Positions 1 to 7,941 of a stretch of 17,310 nt of DNA are shown here, in pieces. The notes below the pieces were generated by a model. That model was not told where the DNA came from, made no database searches, and worked only from the letters and a program-made list of their open reading frames with translations. Position 1 is the first letter of the stretch. The number at the start of each line of letters is the position of its first letter. The translations under genes and the position numbers were made by a program. This stretch comes from Flavobacterium psychrophilum (GTDB lineage Bacteria; Bacteroidota; Bacteroidia; Flavobacteriales; Flavobacteriaceae): positions 1 through 17,310 of the forward strand of contig CAMBOW010000036.1 of the NCBI GenBank assembly GCA_945869365.1, in the 5' to 3' direction.

Positions 1-1534
1 ACACATCCCAAGAAACATGACCACATCCGGTTTCCCAACTGAGTGAGGCTGAAATGGTATTGATATTGGTTACTGCAGTACCAAAGGGAGCAACGCAACC
101 CGCGAATCCTTCGATCATGATGTCGTAATCTTCGGTTTCTCCATAGCCATAATTGGCACAAGGATCTATTGTTGCGGCTTCGGTATTCCATACATCTCGC
201 ACCCGCATTCTATGCATACCCGATGGAGCGGTACAATCCAATAAAATTGAAAAAATGCCCGTTTCGTTAGAACCAATTTCGGTTAAGGTATACCCTACTC
301 GTTCTTCTGGTGCAAATACAAAATCATCGTTGTAATCGATCCAAACGGCTATATTTTGTTGTTGATAGGTTCCTACCGTGACATTGATTTCATACAATAC
401 ACCCGGAAACAAGGTAGCCGTATAATTGGGCAAACCCGTAAAATGAGTGTACGAAGGATTTACAGGTACGGTACCCGTGTTATTGGCCAAGGTTGTTCCG
501 GTAATGGTAATGTTAGAAATCAAATCGCCGTCGGTTTTCCCATTGGTGTAGGTGGGGAAACAATAACAAATCACAGTCGGAGTAGCTGTTACCAATATTG
601 GCGTGCTAATTTGAGTACTTGCTCCACAAGAAACCACACACTGGTACCAATGGGTTCCAAACTGTGTTGTGCTTAATTGAGAAGAGAATCCATTGGCAAT
701 GGGATTGTAGGTTACACCATCTGTAGACGATTCCCATTGGTAGGAAATACCAAAATCACTACTTGGATTTTCTAAACTTAAATCGAATGGAAATCCATCA
801 CATAAATTTTGTGAAGTCGATACGGTATTTCCTGGTGCGGGTAATCCGCTGCAATACGGTTGAGGAGTGAACACCATTTTTTGTCCAAGTAAAAATTGGG
901 TAGTGGTAATGTTGTTGTTGGCAAAAGTAGTAGATGTGGCAGAAGGAACTGAAGTAGGAATCACACTCAAAAAAGAAGTGGCGTCAACCAAACCAATGGA
1001 TGCCGTTAGACCACCTGTGGTGTTTAGGGTATTGCTGTATACAAATTCGATAATTCCGGTTGTTTCGTGCAAGACCATTTTAAATGAGGCAAATGCATTA
1101 GGACTCACGGCTCCCCCATTCCCGATGTTGATGTTGTCCCAACTAATTTCCATGAACCGAAATGGTGCTGTTCCTCCTGCAGCAAATTGAATCGCTCCAG
1201 TTGTTCTGTTATGATCATCCCAAAAAGCAGCAATTAACGGATTTTGAGGGTTTGTTGGCGAAAGATTGTTTACCCACGATTGTCCATTGACCACACCGCC
1301 CAGTCGAATCCAACCGTTGGTACTCAAACTGAATGTCGTATAAATTTCGCCACCAAAATTAAACGGAAACCCGATGGGAATGTTGTTTTGTATTCCGTCA
1401 TCCCCTGTAGCGGTCGAATTGGTTCCTACTACAGCCGTGTAGGCTTCGGTAGTTTGCGAAAAAAGATAGCCCGATACCGATTGAGCAAATCCCTGAGCCG
1501 ATATCAATACAAGTGCAAGTAGTAATTTTTTCAT
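1..1534 (-). CDS. Large secreted GEVED/fibronectin-type surface protein, N-terminal part (3' end outside window)
   Basis: This frame stays open from an ATG at 1534 to the window edge, giving 511 codons without a stop. It starts with a Sec signal peptide (MKKLLLALVLISAQGFAQS, cleavage likely near residue 18). Residues about 20-220 form a beta-rich domain seen in flavobacterial surface proteins (FPFNFGG, STNGWIRLGG, AAFWDD). Residues about 226-320 look Ig-like, with Cys pairs and a WYQC motif. Residues about 340-475 form a GEVED domain, recognised by AVWIDYNDD (W398) and YGYGETEDYDI (near 463-472). The part from about 478 (CVAPFG...SASLSWE) starts a fibronectin type III repeat. Proteins of this build are usually exported and often carry a C-terminal type IX secretion signal, but that end is not visible. 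It has its own promoter and follows the fabV terminator. Ligand or substrate unknown; adhesin or protease-associated roles are possible. Confidence 0.85.
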   Translation of the reverse strand, partial: MKKLLLALVLISAQGFAQSVSGYLFSQTTEAYTAVVGTNSTATGDDGIQNNIPIGFPFNFGGEIYTTFSLSTNGWIRLGGVVNGQSWVNNLSPTNPQNPLIAAFWDDHNRTTGAIQFAAGGTAPFRFMEISWDNINIGNGGAVSPNAFASFKMVLHETTGIIEFVYSNTLNTTGGLTASIGLVDATSFLSVIPTSVPSATSTTFANNNITTTQFLLGQKMVFTPQPYCSGLPAPGNTVSTSQNLCDGFPFDLSLENPSSDFGISYQWESSTDGVTYNPIANGFSSQLSTTQFGTHWYQCVVSCGASTQISTPILVTATPTVICYCFPTYTNGKTDGDLISNITITGTTLANNTGTVPVNPSYTHFTGLPNYTATLFPGVLYEINVTVGTYQQQNIAVWIDYNDDFVFAPEERVGYTLTEIGSNETGIFSILLDCTAPSGMHRMRVRDVWNTEAATIDPCANYGYGETEDYDIMIEGFAGCVAPFGTAVTNINTISASLSWETGCGHVSWDV

Positions 1535-1564
1535 ACATCAAATGTGTTAATGCTTAAAAGCAGC

Positions 1565-1594
1565 CTAAAATAGCTAAAATTTGTGAAAGTCAAA
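1565..1594 (-). promoter_or_regulatory. Promoter for the GEVED-domain gene
   Basis: On the minus strand a TTTG (1594-1591) is followed after 18 bases by TATTTTAG (1572-1565), a 7/8 match to the Bacteroidetes -7 element TAnnTTTG. Transcription would start about 25 bases before the ATG at 1534. It lies just past the fabV terminator, so this gene is probably its own transcription unit. Confidence 0.6.
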
Positions 1595-1606
1595 GAAAGG
1601 ATTCAT

Positions 1607-1631
1607 AAAAAAGCCACTAAAACAGTGGCTT
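1607..1631 (-). terminator. Rho-independent terminator after fabV
   Basis: An 8-bp stem (AAGCCACT with AGTGGCTT, 1631-1624 and 1618-1611) encloses a 5-base loop and is followed on the minus strand by a run of T. It begins about 25 bases after the fabV stop and separates fabV from the GEVED gene. The T run is only on the minus-strand side. Confidence 0.85.
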
Positions 1632-1656
1632 ATTATATCGTGTCTTACTTTATAAA

Positions 1657-2847
1657 TTATGAAATACTAGGTACTCCTACATTTTCATCCGCTTCTGCAG
1701 CATAATCTACTTCAGGAAAATCAAATCCGAATAGGTTGTAAAAATCTTTACGATAACCTGCTAAATCACCAATTTTGGCTAAATTCTCTGTGCTAGCCTG
1801 CTCCCATAATTCGGCCACTTTGGCTTGCACATCTTGGCGCATTTCCCAATCGTCAATGCGAATTCTTCCCTGCTCGTCAACCGGAACGGGTTTACCTGTA
1901 AATAAACGATCTTGGTACAACCGTTGAATTTGTTCGATGCATCCTTCGTGAATTCCTTCGGCTTTCATGATTTTATAGAGCAACGAAATGTATAACGGAA
2001 TTACCGGAATCGCTGAACTTGCTTGGGTTACTAGGGCTTTATTTACCGAAACATAGGCTTTACCATGAATAGACTCCAACTCTTTTGTAATGCTAAATGC
2101 AGTGGCCTCCAAGTGATCTTTGGCTTTACCGATTGTTCCCTTTCTATAGACTGGTTCAGTTAAGGCTGGCCCAATATAAGAATAGGCAATTGTTTGTATA
2201 CCTGGTGCCAATAAATTTTCGTCTTTTAAAGCTTCGATCCACATGGCCCAATCTTCACCGCCCATTACGGCAACTGTATTTTCAATATCATCTCCAGCAC
2301 AGGGCTCGATGGATACATTGGTCACATTTCCTGAATGAAAATCGACGGTTTTATTGGCATAGACTTGTCCAATTGGTTTCAATACCGAACGGTGCAAGAC
2401 GCCTGTTTTGGGATGCATACGCACCGGAGAAGCCAAACTGTATATAATTAAATCTACTTGGCCTAAATCTTGTTTAATTAATTCGATCGTTTGTTTTTTT
2501 ACTTCGTCTGAAAATGCGTCGCCATTAATACTTTTGGCATACAAACCCGCTTTTTGTGCTTCAGTTTCGAAGGCAGCTGAATTGTACCAGCCTGGAAAAG
2601 CGGTTTTGCCATCAACAGGCGGTTTTTCAAAGAAAACACCAATTGTTGCAGCATCCGATCCAAATGCACTGCTAATGCGAGATGCCAAACCAAAACCTGT
2701 TGATGCACCAATGACCAATACTTTTTTGGCACCTGCAATTGGTCCTTTTGATTTGATATAAGCAATCTGATTTTTTACATTTTGGGCGGCACCATCGGGG
2801 TGGGCCGTGAGGCAAATGAATCCGCGCATTCTAGGTTCTATAATCAT
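1657..2847 (-). CDS. fabV: Enoyl-[acyl-carrier-protein] reductase FabV (NADH)
   Basis: This enzyme does the last step of each fatty-acid elongation round, reducing trans-2-enoyl-ACP (or CoA) with NADH in the cytoplasm. The 396-residue length is normal for FabV. The nucleotide-binding motif GASTGFG is at 47-53, with E74 in FFEKPP at the end of the second strand, in keeping with NADH preference. The FabV-specific YX8K catalytic pair is Y234 and K243, not the YX6K spacing of FabI. The N-terminus MIIEPRMRGF and the motif AHPDGA are also typical of the family. The gene has its own promoter inside the 3' end of recN and its own terminator, so it can be expressed apart from the upstream genes. FabV enzymes elsewhere are known to resist triclosan; whether this one does is inference. 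Confidence 0.96.
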   Translation of the reverse strand: MIIEPRMRGFICLTAHPDGAAQNVKNQIAYIKSKGPIAGAKKVLVIGASTGFGLASRISSAFGSDAATIGVFFEKPPVDGKTAFPGWYNSAAFETEAQKAGLYAKSINGDAFSDEVKKQTIELIKQDLGQVDLIIYSLASPVRMHPKTGVLHRSVLKPIGQVYANKTVDFHSGNVTNVSIEPCAGDDIENTVAVMGGEDWAMWIEALKDENLLAPGIQTIAYSYIGPALTEPVYRKGTIGKAKDHLEATAFSITKELESIHGKAYVSVNKALVTQASSAIPVIPLYISLLYKIMKAEGIHEGCIEQIQRLYQDRLFTGKPVPVDEQGRIRIDDWEMRQDVQAKVAELWEQASTENLAKIGDLAGYRKDFYNLFGFDFPEVDYAAEADENVGVPSIS

Positions 2848-2895
2848 ACGAATGAAATTATATGGTGAAAAGTTAGTGTTTTAATTATAAGGCCA

Positions 2896-2926
2896 CAAAT
2901 ATACTTTCTTTGTTTAGTTCAACAAA
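2896..2926 (-). promoter_or_regulatory. Consensus Bacteroidetes promoter for fabV
   Basis: A perfect -33 TTTG (2926-2923) is followed after 19 bases by a perfect -7 element TATATTTG (2903-2896), giving a leader of about 40 bases before the fabV ATG at 2847. The -33 box falls in the last codons of recN (the Ala-Leu codons GCT TTG), and the -7 box lies just past the recN stop. Confidence 0.8.
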
Positions 2927-4566
2927 GCTTTTGCATGATTTATAGCAGATGCCACAGGGTCTTTACCTGATAACATTTCAGCCAATTCAAGCACGCGTTC
3001 CTCATCACTTAGCTGCTTAATTTGGGTTTGTGTATTGGCTTCCTGCGCCACTTTATACACCTTGAAATGCGTTTGTCCTTTGGCGGCAATTTGAGGCAAA
3101 TGTGTAATGGCAAATACTTGTCTGTTGGCACTCATTTGGGCCATGATTAACGCCATCTTTGTCGCAATTTCGCCTGATACACCCGTATCGATTTCGTCAA
3201 AAATCAAGGTAGGCAATTGGGTGTAATTGGCTAGAATTGCTTTGGTAGCCAACATGATACGCGACATTTCACCACCTGAGGCCACCTTTTTTAACAACCC
3301 GAGTTCACTGCCTTTATTGGCCGAAAACAAAAACTGCAAGCTTTCTTTCCCGTTGGGCAAATAGACCTCTTTGGAAACTAGGCGAATGTCAAAACGCACA
3401 GCCGGCATGCCCAAATCAGCAAGCAAAGTTGTCCATTGGTTTGTCAACAAGGGAATGGCTCGTTCTCGGTTGGCATGAAGGGTATCCGAAAGTTGATCCA
3501 ATTGGGTTTCAAAAGTGGATTTGTTTGCCACCAATCGCGATAAGCTATCCTCTAACTCGCCAGCAGATGTAAGCTTGGCCTGCAATTCCTCGCGTATCGC
3601 ACATAATTCAGGAATTGTTTTTACTTGGTGTTTCTTTTGGAGGGTATAGATTTGTTGCAAAAGCTCATGCACTTTCTCAAGAGCTGCGGGATCTTCGTTT
3701 ACTCCATCGACCGCAGAAGCGAGTTCGGATACTACATCTTTCAACTCAATATAAGAGGCTGTTAGGCGTTCAAACAATTGGTTGTATTGAACAGAAAAAC
3801 CAGCGATGCGTTGCATATCTGATTTCATTTCGACCAATTGTGCCAAAACACCCACTGCATCTTGATCGGCTAGAGCATGCGATTTGGCCAAATTTTCCTT
3901 AATCATAGAGACATTCGAAAGGGCTTGGGCTTGGGTTTCCAACTCTTCGATATCCAATTGATCTAAGGGAATTGCCTGCAATTCGGCCAATAAAAAGGCC
4001 TGATAATCCTGTTCTTTTGCTGTATTTTTTATCTCCTCTTCTACTGCCGCAATTTCGGCTAAGGTTGTTTTGTAGGCTTTAACTTGCCTCTGATAGTCTT
4101 CCAAAATTAATCGGTTTTGGGCCACGGCATCGATAATTTGAAATTGGGTTTTCTCCTCTGATAATTCTTGGGTTTCATTTTGCGAATGAATATCCAACAA
4201 AAATTCACTGAGATCTTGCAGTTCTTGCAAGTTTACGGGTGTATCATTTACAAAGGCACGTGATTTACCCGATGGTAAAATTTCACGACGGATGATGGTG
4301 TGGGCTTCGTAATCGAGATTGGCTTGTTCGAAAAAATCTTGCAAGTGATACTTGTCAATCGAGAAATGCGCTTCGATAACACATTTTTCGTCTTTGTTTT
4401 TCAGAGAAGATAAATCGGCTCGTTTGCCCAATACCAAACCCAAAGCACCCAATAATATTGATTTCCCTGCACCCGTTTCACCAGTTATACTGGTAAATCC
4501 ATCCGAAAAATCAATGGCTAATTTTTCGATCAATGCATAATTATTGATGGATAAGGAAGTAATCAA
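2914..4566 (-). CDS. recN: DNA repair protein RecN
   Basis: RecN is an SMC-like ATPase that acts early in double-strand-break repair by recombination. The 550-residue protein shows the full ABC head split by a long coiled coil: Walker A GETGAGKS at 29-36, coiled-coil arms through roughly 150-380, ABC signature SGGE at 430-433, Walker B LIFDEIDTG with D457 and E458, and the H-loop THLPQ with H489. The start MITSLSINNYALIEKL is the usual RecN N-terminus. It lies 21 bases after the porD-like gene on the same strand and is probably co-transcribed from bamD. No promoter or LexA-type box was recognised directly upstream. Its last codons carry the fabV -33 element. Confidence 0.96.
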   Translation of the reverse strand: MITSLSINNYALIEKLAIDFSDGFTSITGETGAGKSILLGALGLVLGKRADLSSLKNKDEKCVIEAHFSIDKYHLQDFFEQANLDYEAHTIIRREILPSGKSRAFVNDTPVNLQELQDLSEFLLDIHSQNETQELSEEKTQFQIIDAVAQNRLILEDYQRQVKAYKTTLAEIAAVEEEIKNTAKEQDYQAFLLAELQAIPLDQLDIEELETQAQALSNVSMIKENLAKSHALADQDAVGVLAQLVEMKSDMQRIAGFSVQYNQLFERLTASYIELKDVVSELASAVDGVNEDPAALEKVHELLQQIYTLQKKHQVKTIPELCAIREELQAKLTSAGELEDSLSRLVANKSTFETQLDQLSDTLHANRERAIPLLTNQWTTLLADLGMPAVRFDIRLVSKEVYLPNGKESLQFLFSANKGSELGLLKKVASGGEMSRIMLATKAILANYTQLPTLIFDEIDTGVSGEIATKMALIMAQMSANRQVFAITHLPQIAAKGQTHFKVYKVAQEANTQTQIKQLSDEERVLELAEMLSGKDPVASAINHAKALLN

Positions 4567-4587
4567 AGTAATTTATGTTGGTTAAGG

Positions 4588-5475
4588 CTAATACTTTATT
4601 GTGGCCCATTTGGCAGCATTAATTGGCGAAACTTGATTTAAGGTGCTAATTAATTCGGCCACATTCATTTTAGGTCCGCCCGAAAACAAGGAAACCATTT
4701 CGTCAACTTTGGCGTCAAAAAACACACGCATCAAAAAAGCATTGGGACGCACTTTATATAAATCAGTTACATTTTTTACGGCTTCTACTATTTTGTCTTT
4801 TGCCCCTTTGGGATCTTGGTGCATGGTGTCTAATCCATCAAAATGGTATTGAAACAAGGCTTCTCTGTAGGGAGAAAAGGTTTGGGAAAGCAAATCGGTG
4901 AGTAAAAAATAACGGTTTTGGTTGCTTTCGCCTTGGTTCCACCCTTTGTAGTTGCTTCCTTGGGCCGTTGTCAATATTTCACGGGCATTTTCTAGGTAAT
5001 TATTTCCCCCGTTTAAGGCAAACGTATCGGCATCTAAGCCTATGATAATGAAACTATAAAAGGAAATTACCGAAACCAAATTGGAATCAAAAGAGGTGGG
5101 ATTAAAATTCAGGAGTTGAAATTCAATGTAATCAAAACTAAATTCCTTATCATTAAAATTAAATACTGGAGAAGAATAAGTTGAACTATATACAGGACGA
5201 GAAGATTCTACTTGTATTGTTGCTTTAAAACGATTGGTGTCAAATTCGGTCACGTTGATGTTCATCGAACAATTGATGCGTTCGTTAGCTTTATACTCCT
5301 GCCCGGTCCATTCCGTTTTGTTCACAAAATCATTTAATGCTTTTTCAAGTGTTTTAAAAACTTGTTTGTTGGTGCCCGCAATCTGATCGGCATTTACTTT
5401 CACGGTGCAATTTAATTCTTGTGCATAAACACTGCCATTAACAATTAACACCAAAAATATCAGGTAATTACGCAT
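4588..5475 (-). CDS. DUF4835 / PorD-like secreted protein
   Basis: I recognise this as a DUF4835 family protein, a group annotated in Bacteroidetes as the type IX secretion component PorD; that name comes from memory of the family and is not shown by the sequence. The chosen start is the ATG at 5475, giving 295 residues and a clean signal peptide (MRNYLIFLVLIVNGSVYAQ, cleavage after AQ). A TTG twelve bases upstream (5487) would add four residues and spoil the signal peptide. The mature part begins ELNCTVKVNADQI and contains ERINCSMNINV, typical of the family. There is no lipobox and no later membrane helix, so it is probably periplasmic or tied to the outer membrane. The start overlaps the end of coaBC by eight bases, implying translational coupling. 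Confidence 0.82.
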   Translation of the reverse strand: MRNYLIFLVLIVNGSVYAQELNCTVKVNADQIAGTNKQVFKTLEKALNDFVNKTEWTGQEYKANERINCSMNINVTEFDTNRFKATIQVESSRPVYSSTYSSPVFNFNDKEFSFDYIEFQLLNFNPTSFDSNLVSVISFYSFIIIGLDADTFALNGGNNYLENAREILTTAQGSNYKGWNQGESNQNRYFLLTDLLSQTFSPYREALFQYHFDGLDTMHQDPKGAKDKIVEAVKNVTDLYKVRPNAFLMRVFFDAKVDEMVSLFSGGPKMNVAELISTLNQVSPINAAKWATIKY

Positions 5476-6694
5476 AGTATTTTGCAATTAGAATGTTTAG
5501 TAAATCGTCTGCAACCGCTTCTTTTGATTTCAAAGGCATTGGGGTAATTTGCAATTCTCGGTCAATAAAAGTCACTTTATTGGTTGGCTTTCCAAAGCCA
5601 GCGCCCTCATCTTGAAGCGAATTCAAAACGATCAAATCTAAGTTTTTTTTCTGAATTTTTGTTGCCGCGTTTTCAATTTCATTTTCGGTTTCTAAAGCAA
5701 ACCCAACAACTATTTGCTTGGTTTTTGCGAGTCCTAAAGAAGCTAAAATATCCTGGGTTTTTTCGAGTGTCAATTCCATTTCCTCAGTACTTTTTTTAAT
5801 TTTTTGCGCAGAAATTTTAGCTGGACGATAATCAGCTACCGCAGCAGCACAAATCGCAACATCGACTAATTCAAAATGGGAATGGCAAGCGGCATACATC
5901 TGAGCTGCTGACACCACACGAATGAGTGTACATGCTTGATCCTGAAAATCCAAGTGCGTGGGTCCGGTAATTAAAACCACTTTTGCTCCTTTGGCAACAG
6001 CTGCGCGCGCAATATCAAATCCCATTTTACCGGAAGAATGATTGCCAATAAAGCGCACCGGATCAATGGCTTCATACGTTGGCCCAGCGGTGATTAAGAT
6101 GGTTTTGCCTTTCAAGGCTAGTTGATTTTGAATATCGGCCTCCATAAAAGCCAAAATATTCTCGGGCTCTGCCATGCGGCCTTCGCCCGATAGGCCACTG
6201 GCCAATTCGCCCGATTCGGCAGGGATTAAGGTGTGACCAAAAGAAGTTAATGTTGCAAAGTTGGTCACAGTGGTAGGATGTTTGTACATATCCAAATCCA
6301 TGGCCGGCGCAAAATACACCGGACATTTGGCCGACAAATACACCGCAAGCAATAAATTGTCGCAATTGCCTTGCGCCATTTTGGCCAAGGTATTGGCAGT
6401 AGCGGGTGCAATGAGCATATAATCGGCCCAAAGTGCTAGATCTACGTGCTTGTTCCAAGTGGGATGATCTTCCTGAAGTGCAGGATTCGGCTGATTGTAA
6501 ATGGTAGAGCAAACGGGTCTTTTAGAAAGAGTAGCCAAGGTGAGCGGCGTCACAAAATCTAAAGAAGCAGGTGTCATGATCACTTGGACCTCGGCACCTG
6601 CTTTGATGAAAAGACGAACTAAAGATGCAGTTTTATATGCGGCAATGCCACCAGAAATTCCCAGTACAATTTTTTTCCCGCGTAAAACTGACAT
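5468..6694 (-). CDS. coaBC: CoaBC: phosphopantothenoylcysteine decarboxylase / phosphopantothenate-cysteine ligase
   Basis: This bifunctional flavoenzyme makes two steps of coenzyme A: it joins cysteine to 4'-phosphopantothenate (CoaB, C-terminal) and decarboxylates the product to 4'-phosphopantetheine (CoaC, N-terminal). The 408-residue length is usual. The FMN/CoaC half has GISGGIAAYK at 12-21, the catalytic H83 in KHVDLA, and APATAN at 96-101. The CoaB half has NHSSGKMGFDIA at 218-229, AAVADYRPAKI at 284-294 and the lysine-rich KIKKS at 298-302. Two CoaC positions differ from the classic family: PXMNXXMW is PAMDLDMY here (130-137, Asp for Asn), and the loop cysteine before GEGRMAEP (about 171-177) appears to be serine in GELASG. 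The gene sits 12 bases after rpoZ and overlaps the porD-like gene. Confidence 0.95.
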   Translation of the reverse strand: MSVLRGKKIVLGISGGIAAYKTASLVRLFIKAGAEVQVIMTPASLDFVTPLTLATLSKRPVCSTIYNQPNPALQEDHPTWNKHVDLALWADYMLIAPATANTLAKMAQGNCDNLLLAVYLSAKCPVYFAPAMDLDMYKHPTTVTNFATLTSFGHTLIPAESGELASGLSGEGRMAEPENILAFMEADIQNQLALKGKTILITAGPTYEAIDPVRFIGNHSSGKMGFDIARAAVAKGAKVVLITGPTHLDFQDQACTLIRVVSAAQMYAACHSHFELVDVAICAAAVADYRPAKISAQKIKKSTEEMELTLEKTQDILASLGLAKTKQIVVGFALETENEIENAATKIQKKNLDLIVLNSLQDEGAGFGKPTNKVTFIDRELQITPMPLKSKEAVADDLLNILIAKYYA

Positions 6695-6706
6695 TAGTCG
6701 TAGGTA

Positions 6707-7024
6707 TTATTTAGTGCCTTCTTGGTGGTAGATTTTACCATCCATCCATTCTTGAACAGCCAAGGCATGTGGTTTTGGTAATTTTTCGTAAAACTTAGAC
6801 ACCTCAATTTGTTCTTTGTTTTCGAAAACTTCTTCCAAACTGTCGTTGTAGGTAGCAAATTCTTCTAATTTCTCTGTCAATTCTTTCTTGATCTCAGAAT
6901 TGATTTGATTGGCGCGTTTGGCCATAATCGTAATTGCTTCGTACACATTTCCAGTAGGCTCTTCAATAACCGTTTTGTTGTAGGTTATGGTGTTTACTGG
7001 CGCATTGGTTTTCTTTAAATCCAT
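6707..7024 (-). CDS. rpoZ: DNA-directed RNA polymerase omega subunit (Bacteroidetes form)
   Basis: Omega helps fold and stabilise the beta' subunit of RNA polymerase. The 105-residue protein has the omega/Rpb6 core NVYEAITIMAKRANQI (27-42), where a helix rich in Ala and Arg contacts beta'. The acidic C-terminal extension ending in LPKPHALAVQEWMDG is typical of Bacteroidetes omega proteins and differs from the E. coli form. The gene begins eight bases after bamD and is followed 12 bases later by coaBC, so it is probably expressed from the bamD promoter. Confidence 0.88.
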   Translation of the reverse strand: MDLKKTNAPVNTITYNKTVIEEPTGNVYEAITIMAKRANQINSEIKKELTEKLEEFATYNDSLEEVFENKEQIEVSKFYEKLPKPHALAVQEWMDGKIYHQEGTK

Positions 7025-7032
7025 GACTTTTT

Positions 7033-7827
7033 TTATTTAGCGTATTGTTGTAAATCAGTTTCTATTTTGGCCAACATTTCATCGGCTTTTACTTTGTATT
7101 TGGTATTCTCGTTGAATTTAATTAAGATAGCATAAGCGGTTTTGGCATTTTGTAAACGCTCTTGCATTTTGGTGGCTACGCTATTTATAGCCAAATAGTA
7201 CGACGAATCCAATTTGTAATACAAAGCATCTTCTTTGAATTTCGTACCCGGGTATTCGTCAATAAAATTATCCAAGGCGACCAACGCCGATTTGTAATCG
7301 GAAATGGTATTATATTGTTTGGCGTTTTCGAACACTTTTTTCTCTACTTTATCGGTAAGAATTCTTAACACTGCGTTGGCTTCCGCCATGTTTTCCGAAT
7401 TTGGAAAATCGTCGATAAAGGCTTGTAATTTGGTAATGGCCTTAAACGTATCGGTTTGATCTAAACTATAGACCGGTGATAATTTTGAATAGCATTTGGC
7501 GCTCAAAAAAGAAGCTTCTTCTAGCTTTTCACTTTTGGGGTAGCTAGAGGCAAAATTCTCAAATTGGTAGCCGGCTAAATAATATTGTTCGGTTTTGTAA
7601 TAGGCTTGAGAAAATAGATAAAACATCTTCTCGGCTTGCGGTTTCCCACGGTAACTGGGCGCAATTTGTTCAAACAGACGAATGGATTTGTTGTATTTGC
7701 CTTTGTCGTATTGAATGTTAGCCATATCAAACTTCACAGCAACATCTTCTGATTTCAATGCTTTTTGATAGGGACTGCACGAAAAAAGTGCAACTGCAAC
7801 CAACCATAAAACGAGGATTTTTTTCAT
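7033..7827 (-). CDS. bamD: Outer membrane assembly lipoprotein BamD
   Basis: BamD is the essential TPR lipoprotein of the BAM complex, which folds beta-barrel proteins into the outer membrane. The 264-residue product begins with a lipoprotein signal, MKKILVLWLVAVALFSC, where C17 is the expected lipidated residue. After it come TPR-like helix pairs through about 30-250, for example KGKYNKSIRLFEQI, LAGYQFENFASSYP, AITKLQAFIDDFP and ALVALDNFIDEYPG, the regular spacing of BamD repeats. The gene leads a tight cluster with rpoZ, coaBC, the porD-like gene and recN. It has a strong promoter in the 114-base gap behind dapA. A generic TPR lipoprotein is the alternative, but repeat pattern, size and context favour BamD. 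Confidence 0.88.
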   Translation of the reverse strand: MKKILVLWLVAVALFSCSPYQKALKSEDVAVKFDMANIQYDKGKYNKSIRLFEQIAPSYRGKPQAEKMFYLFSQAYYKTEQYYLAGYQFENFASSYPKSEKLEEASFLSAKCYSKLSPVYSLDQTDTFKAITKLQAFIDDFPNSENMAEANAVLRILTDKVEKKVFENAKQYNTISDYKSALVALDNFIDEYPGTKFKEDALYYKLDSSYYLAINSVATKMQERLQNAKTAYAILIKFNENTKYKVKADEMLAKIETDLQQYAK

Positions 7828-7884
7828 CTATTTAAATCGGGTATTATTGATTTACAAGCCGTTGTATCGCTCGAAAACGAAGGG

Positions 7885-7914
7885 CAAATTTAGTTATAAA
7901 TTACGGATTACAAA
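7885..7914 (-). promoter_or_regulatory. Consensus Bacteroidetes promoter for the bamD-rpoZ-coaBC cluster
   Basis: On the minus strand TTTG (7914-7911) is followed after 18 bases by a perfect TAAATTTG (7892-7885). Transcription would start near 7878, giving a leader of about 50 bases before the bamD ATG. It separates the envelope/CoA cluster from dapA, although no strong terminator lies between them. Confidence 0.78.
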
Positions 7915-7941
7915 ATATTTTTTTTAGCTAAAAAGGACTGC

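Noticed and set aside
153..1522. Several plus-strand open frames opposite the GEVED gene
   Set aside because: They are low-complexity shadows on the opposite strand of a 511-codon gene with signal peptide and recognisable domains.
2097..2765. Open frames of 88-117 codons overlapping fabV
   Set aside because: They show no family features and lie fully inside fabV, which has intact catalytic motifs.
5476..5487. TTG start four codons upstream for the porD-like gene
   Set aside because: It would add MQNT before a clean signal peptide; the ATG at 5475 is the better start.
6072..6512. A 146-codon minus-strand frame inside coaBC
   Set aside because: It is an alternative frame of coaBC; the composition (many Arg, Ser, Cys) and lack of motifs mark it as a shadow.
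7921..7934. TTTTTAGCTAAAAA palindrome after dapA as a terminator
   Set aside because: The stem is almost all A/T and is not followed by a clear T run; it is more likely chance in AT-rich DNA.
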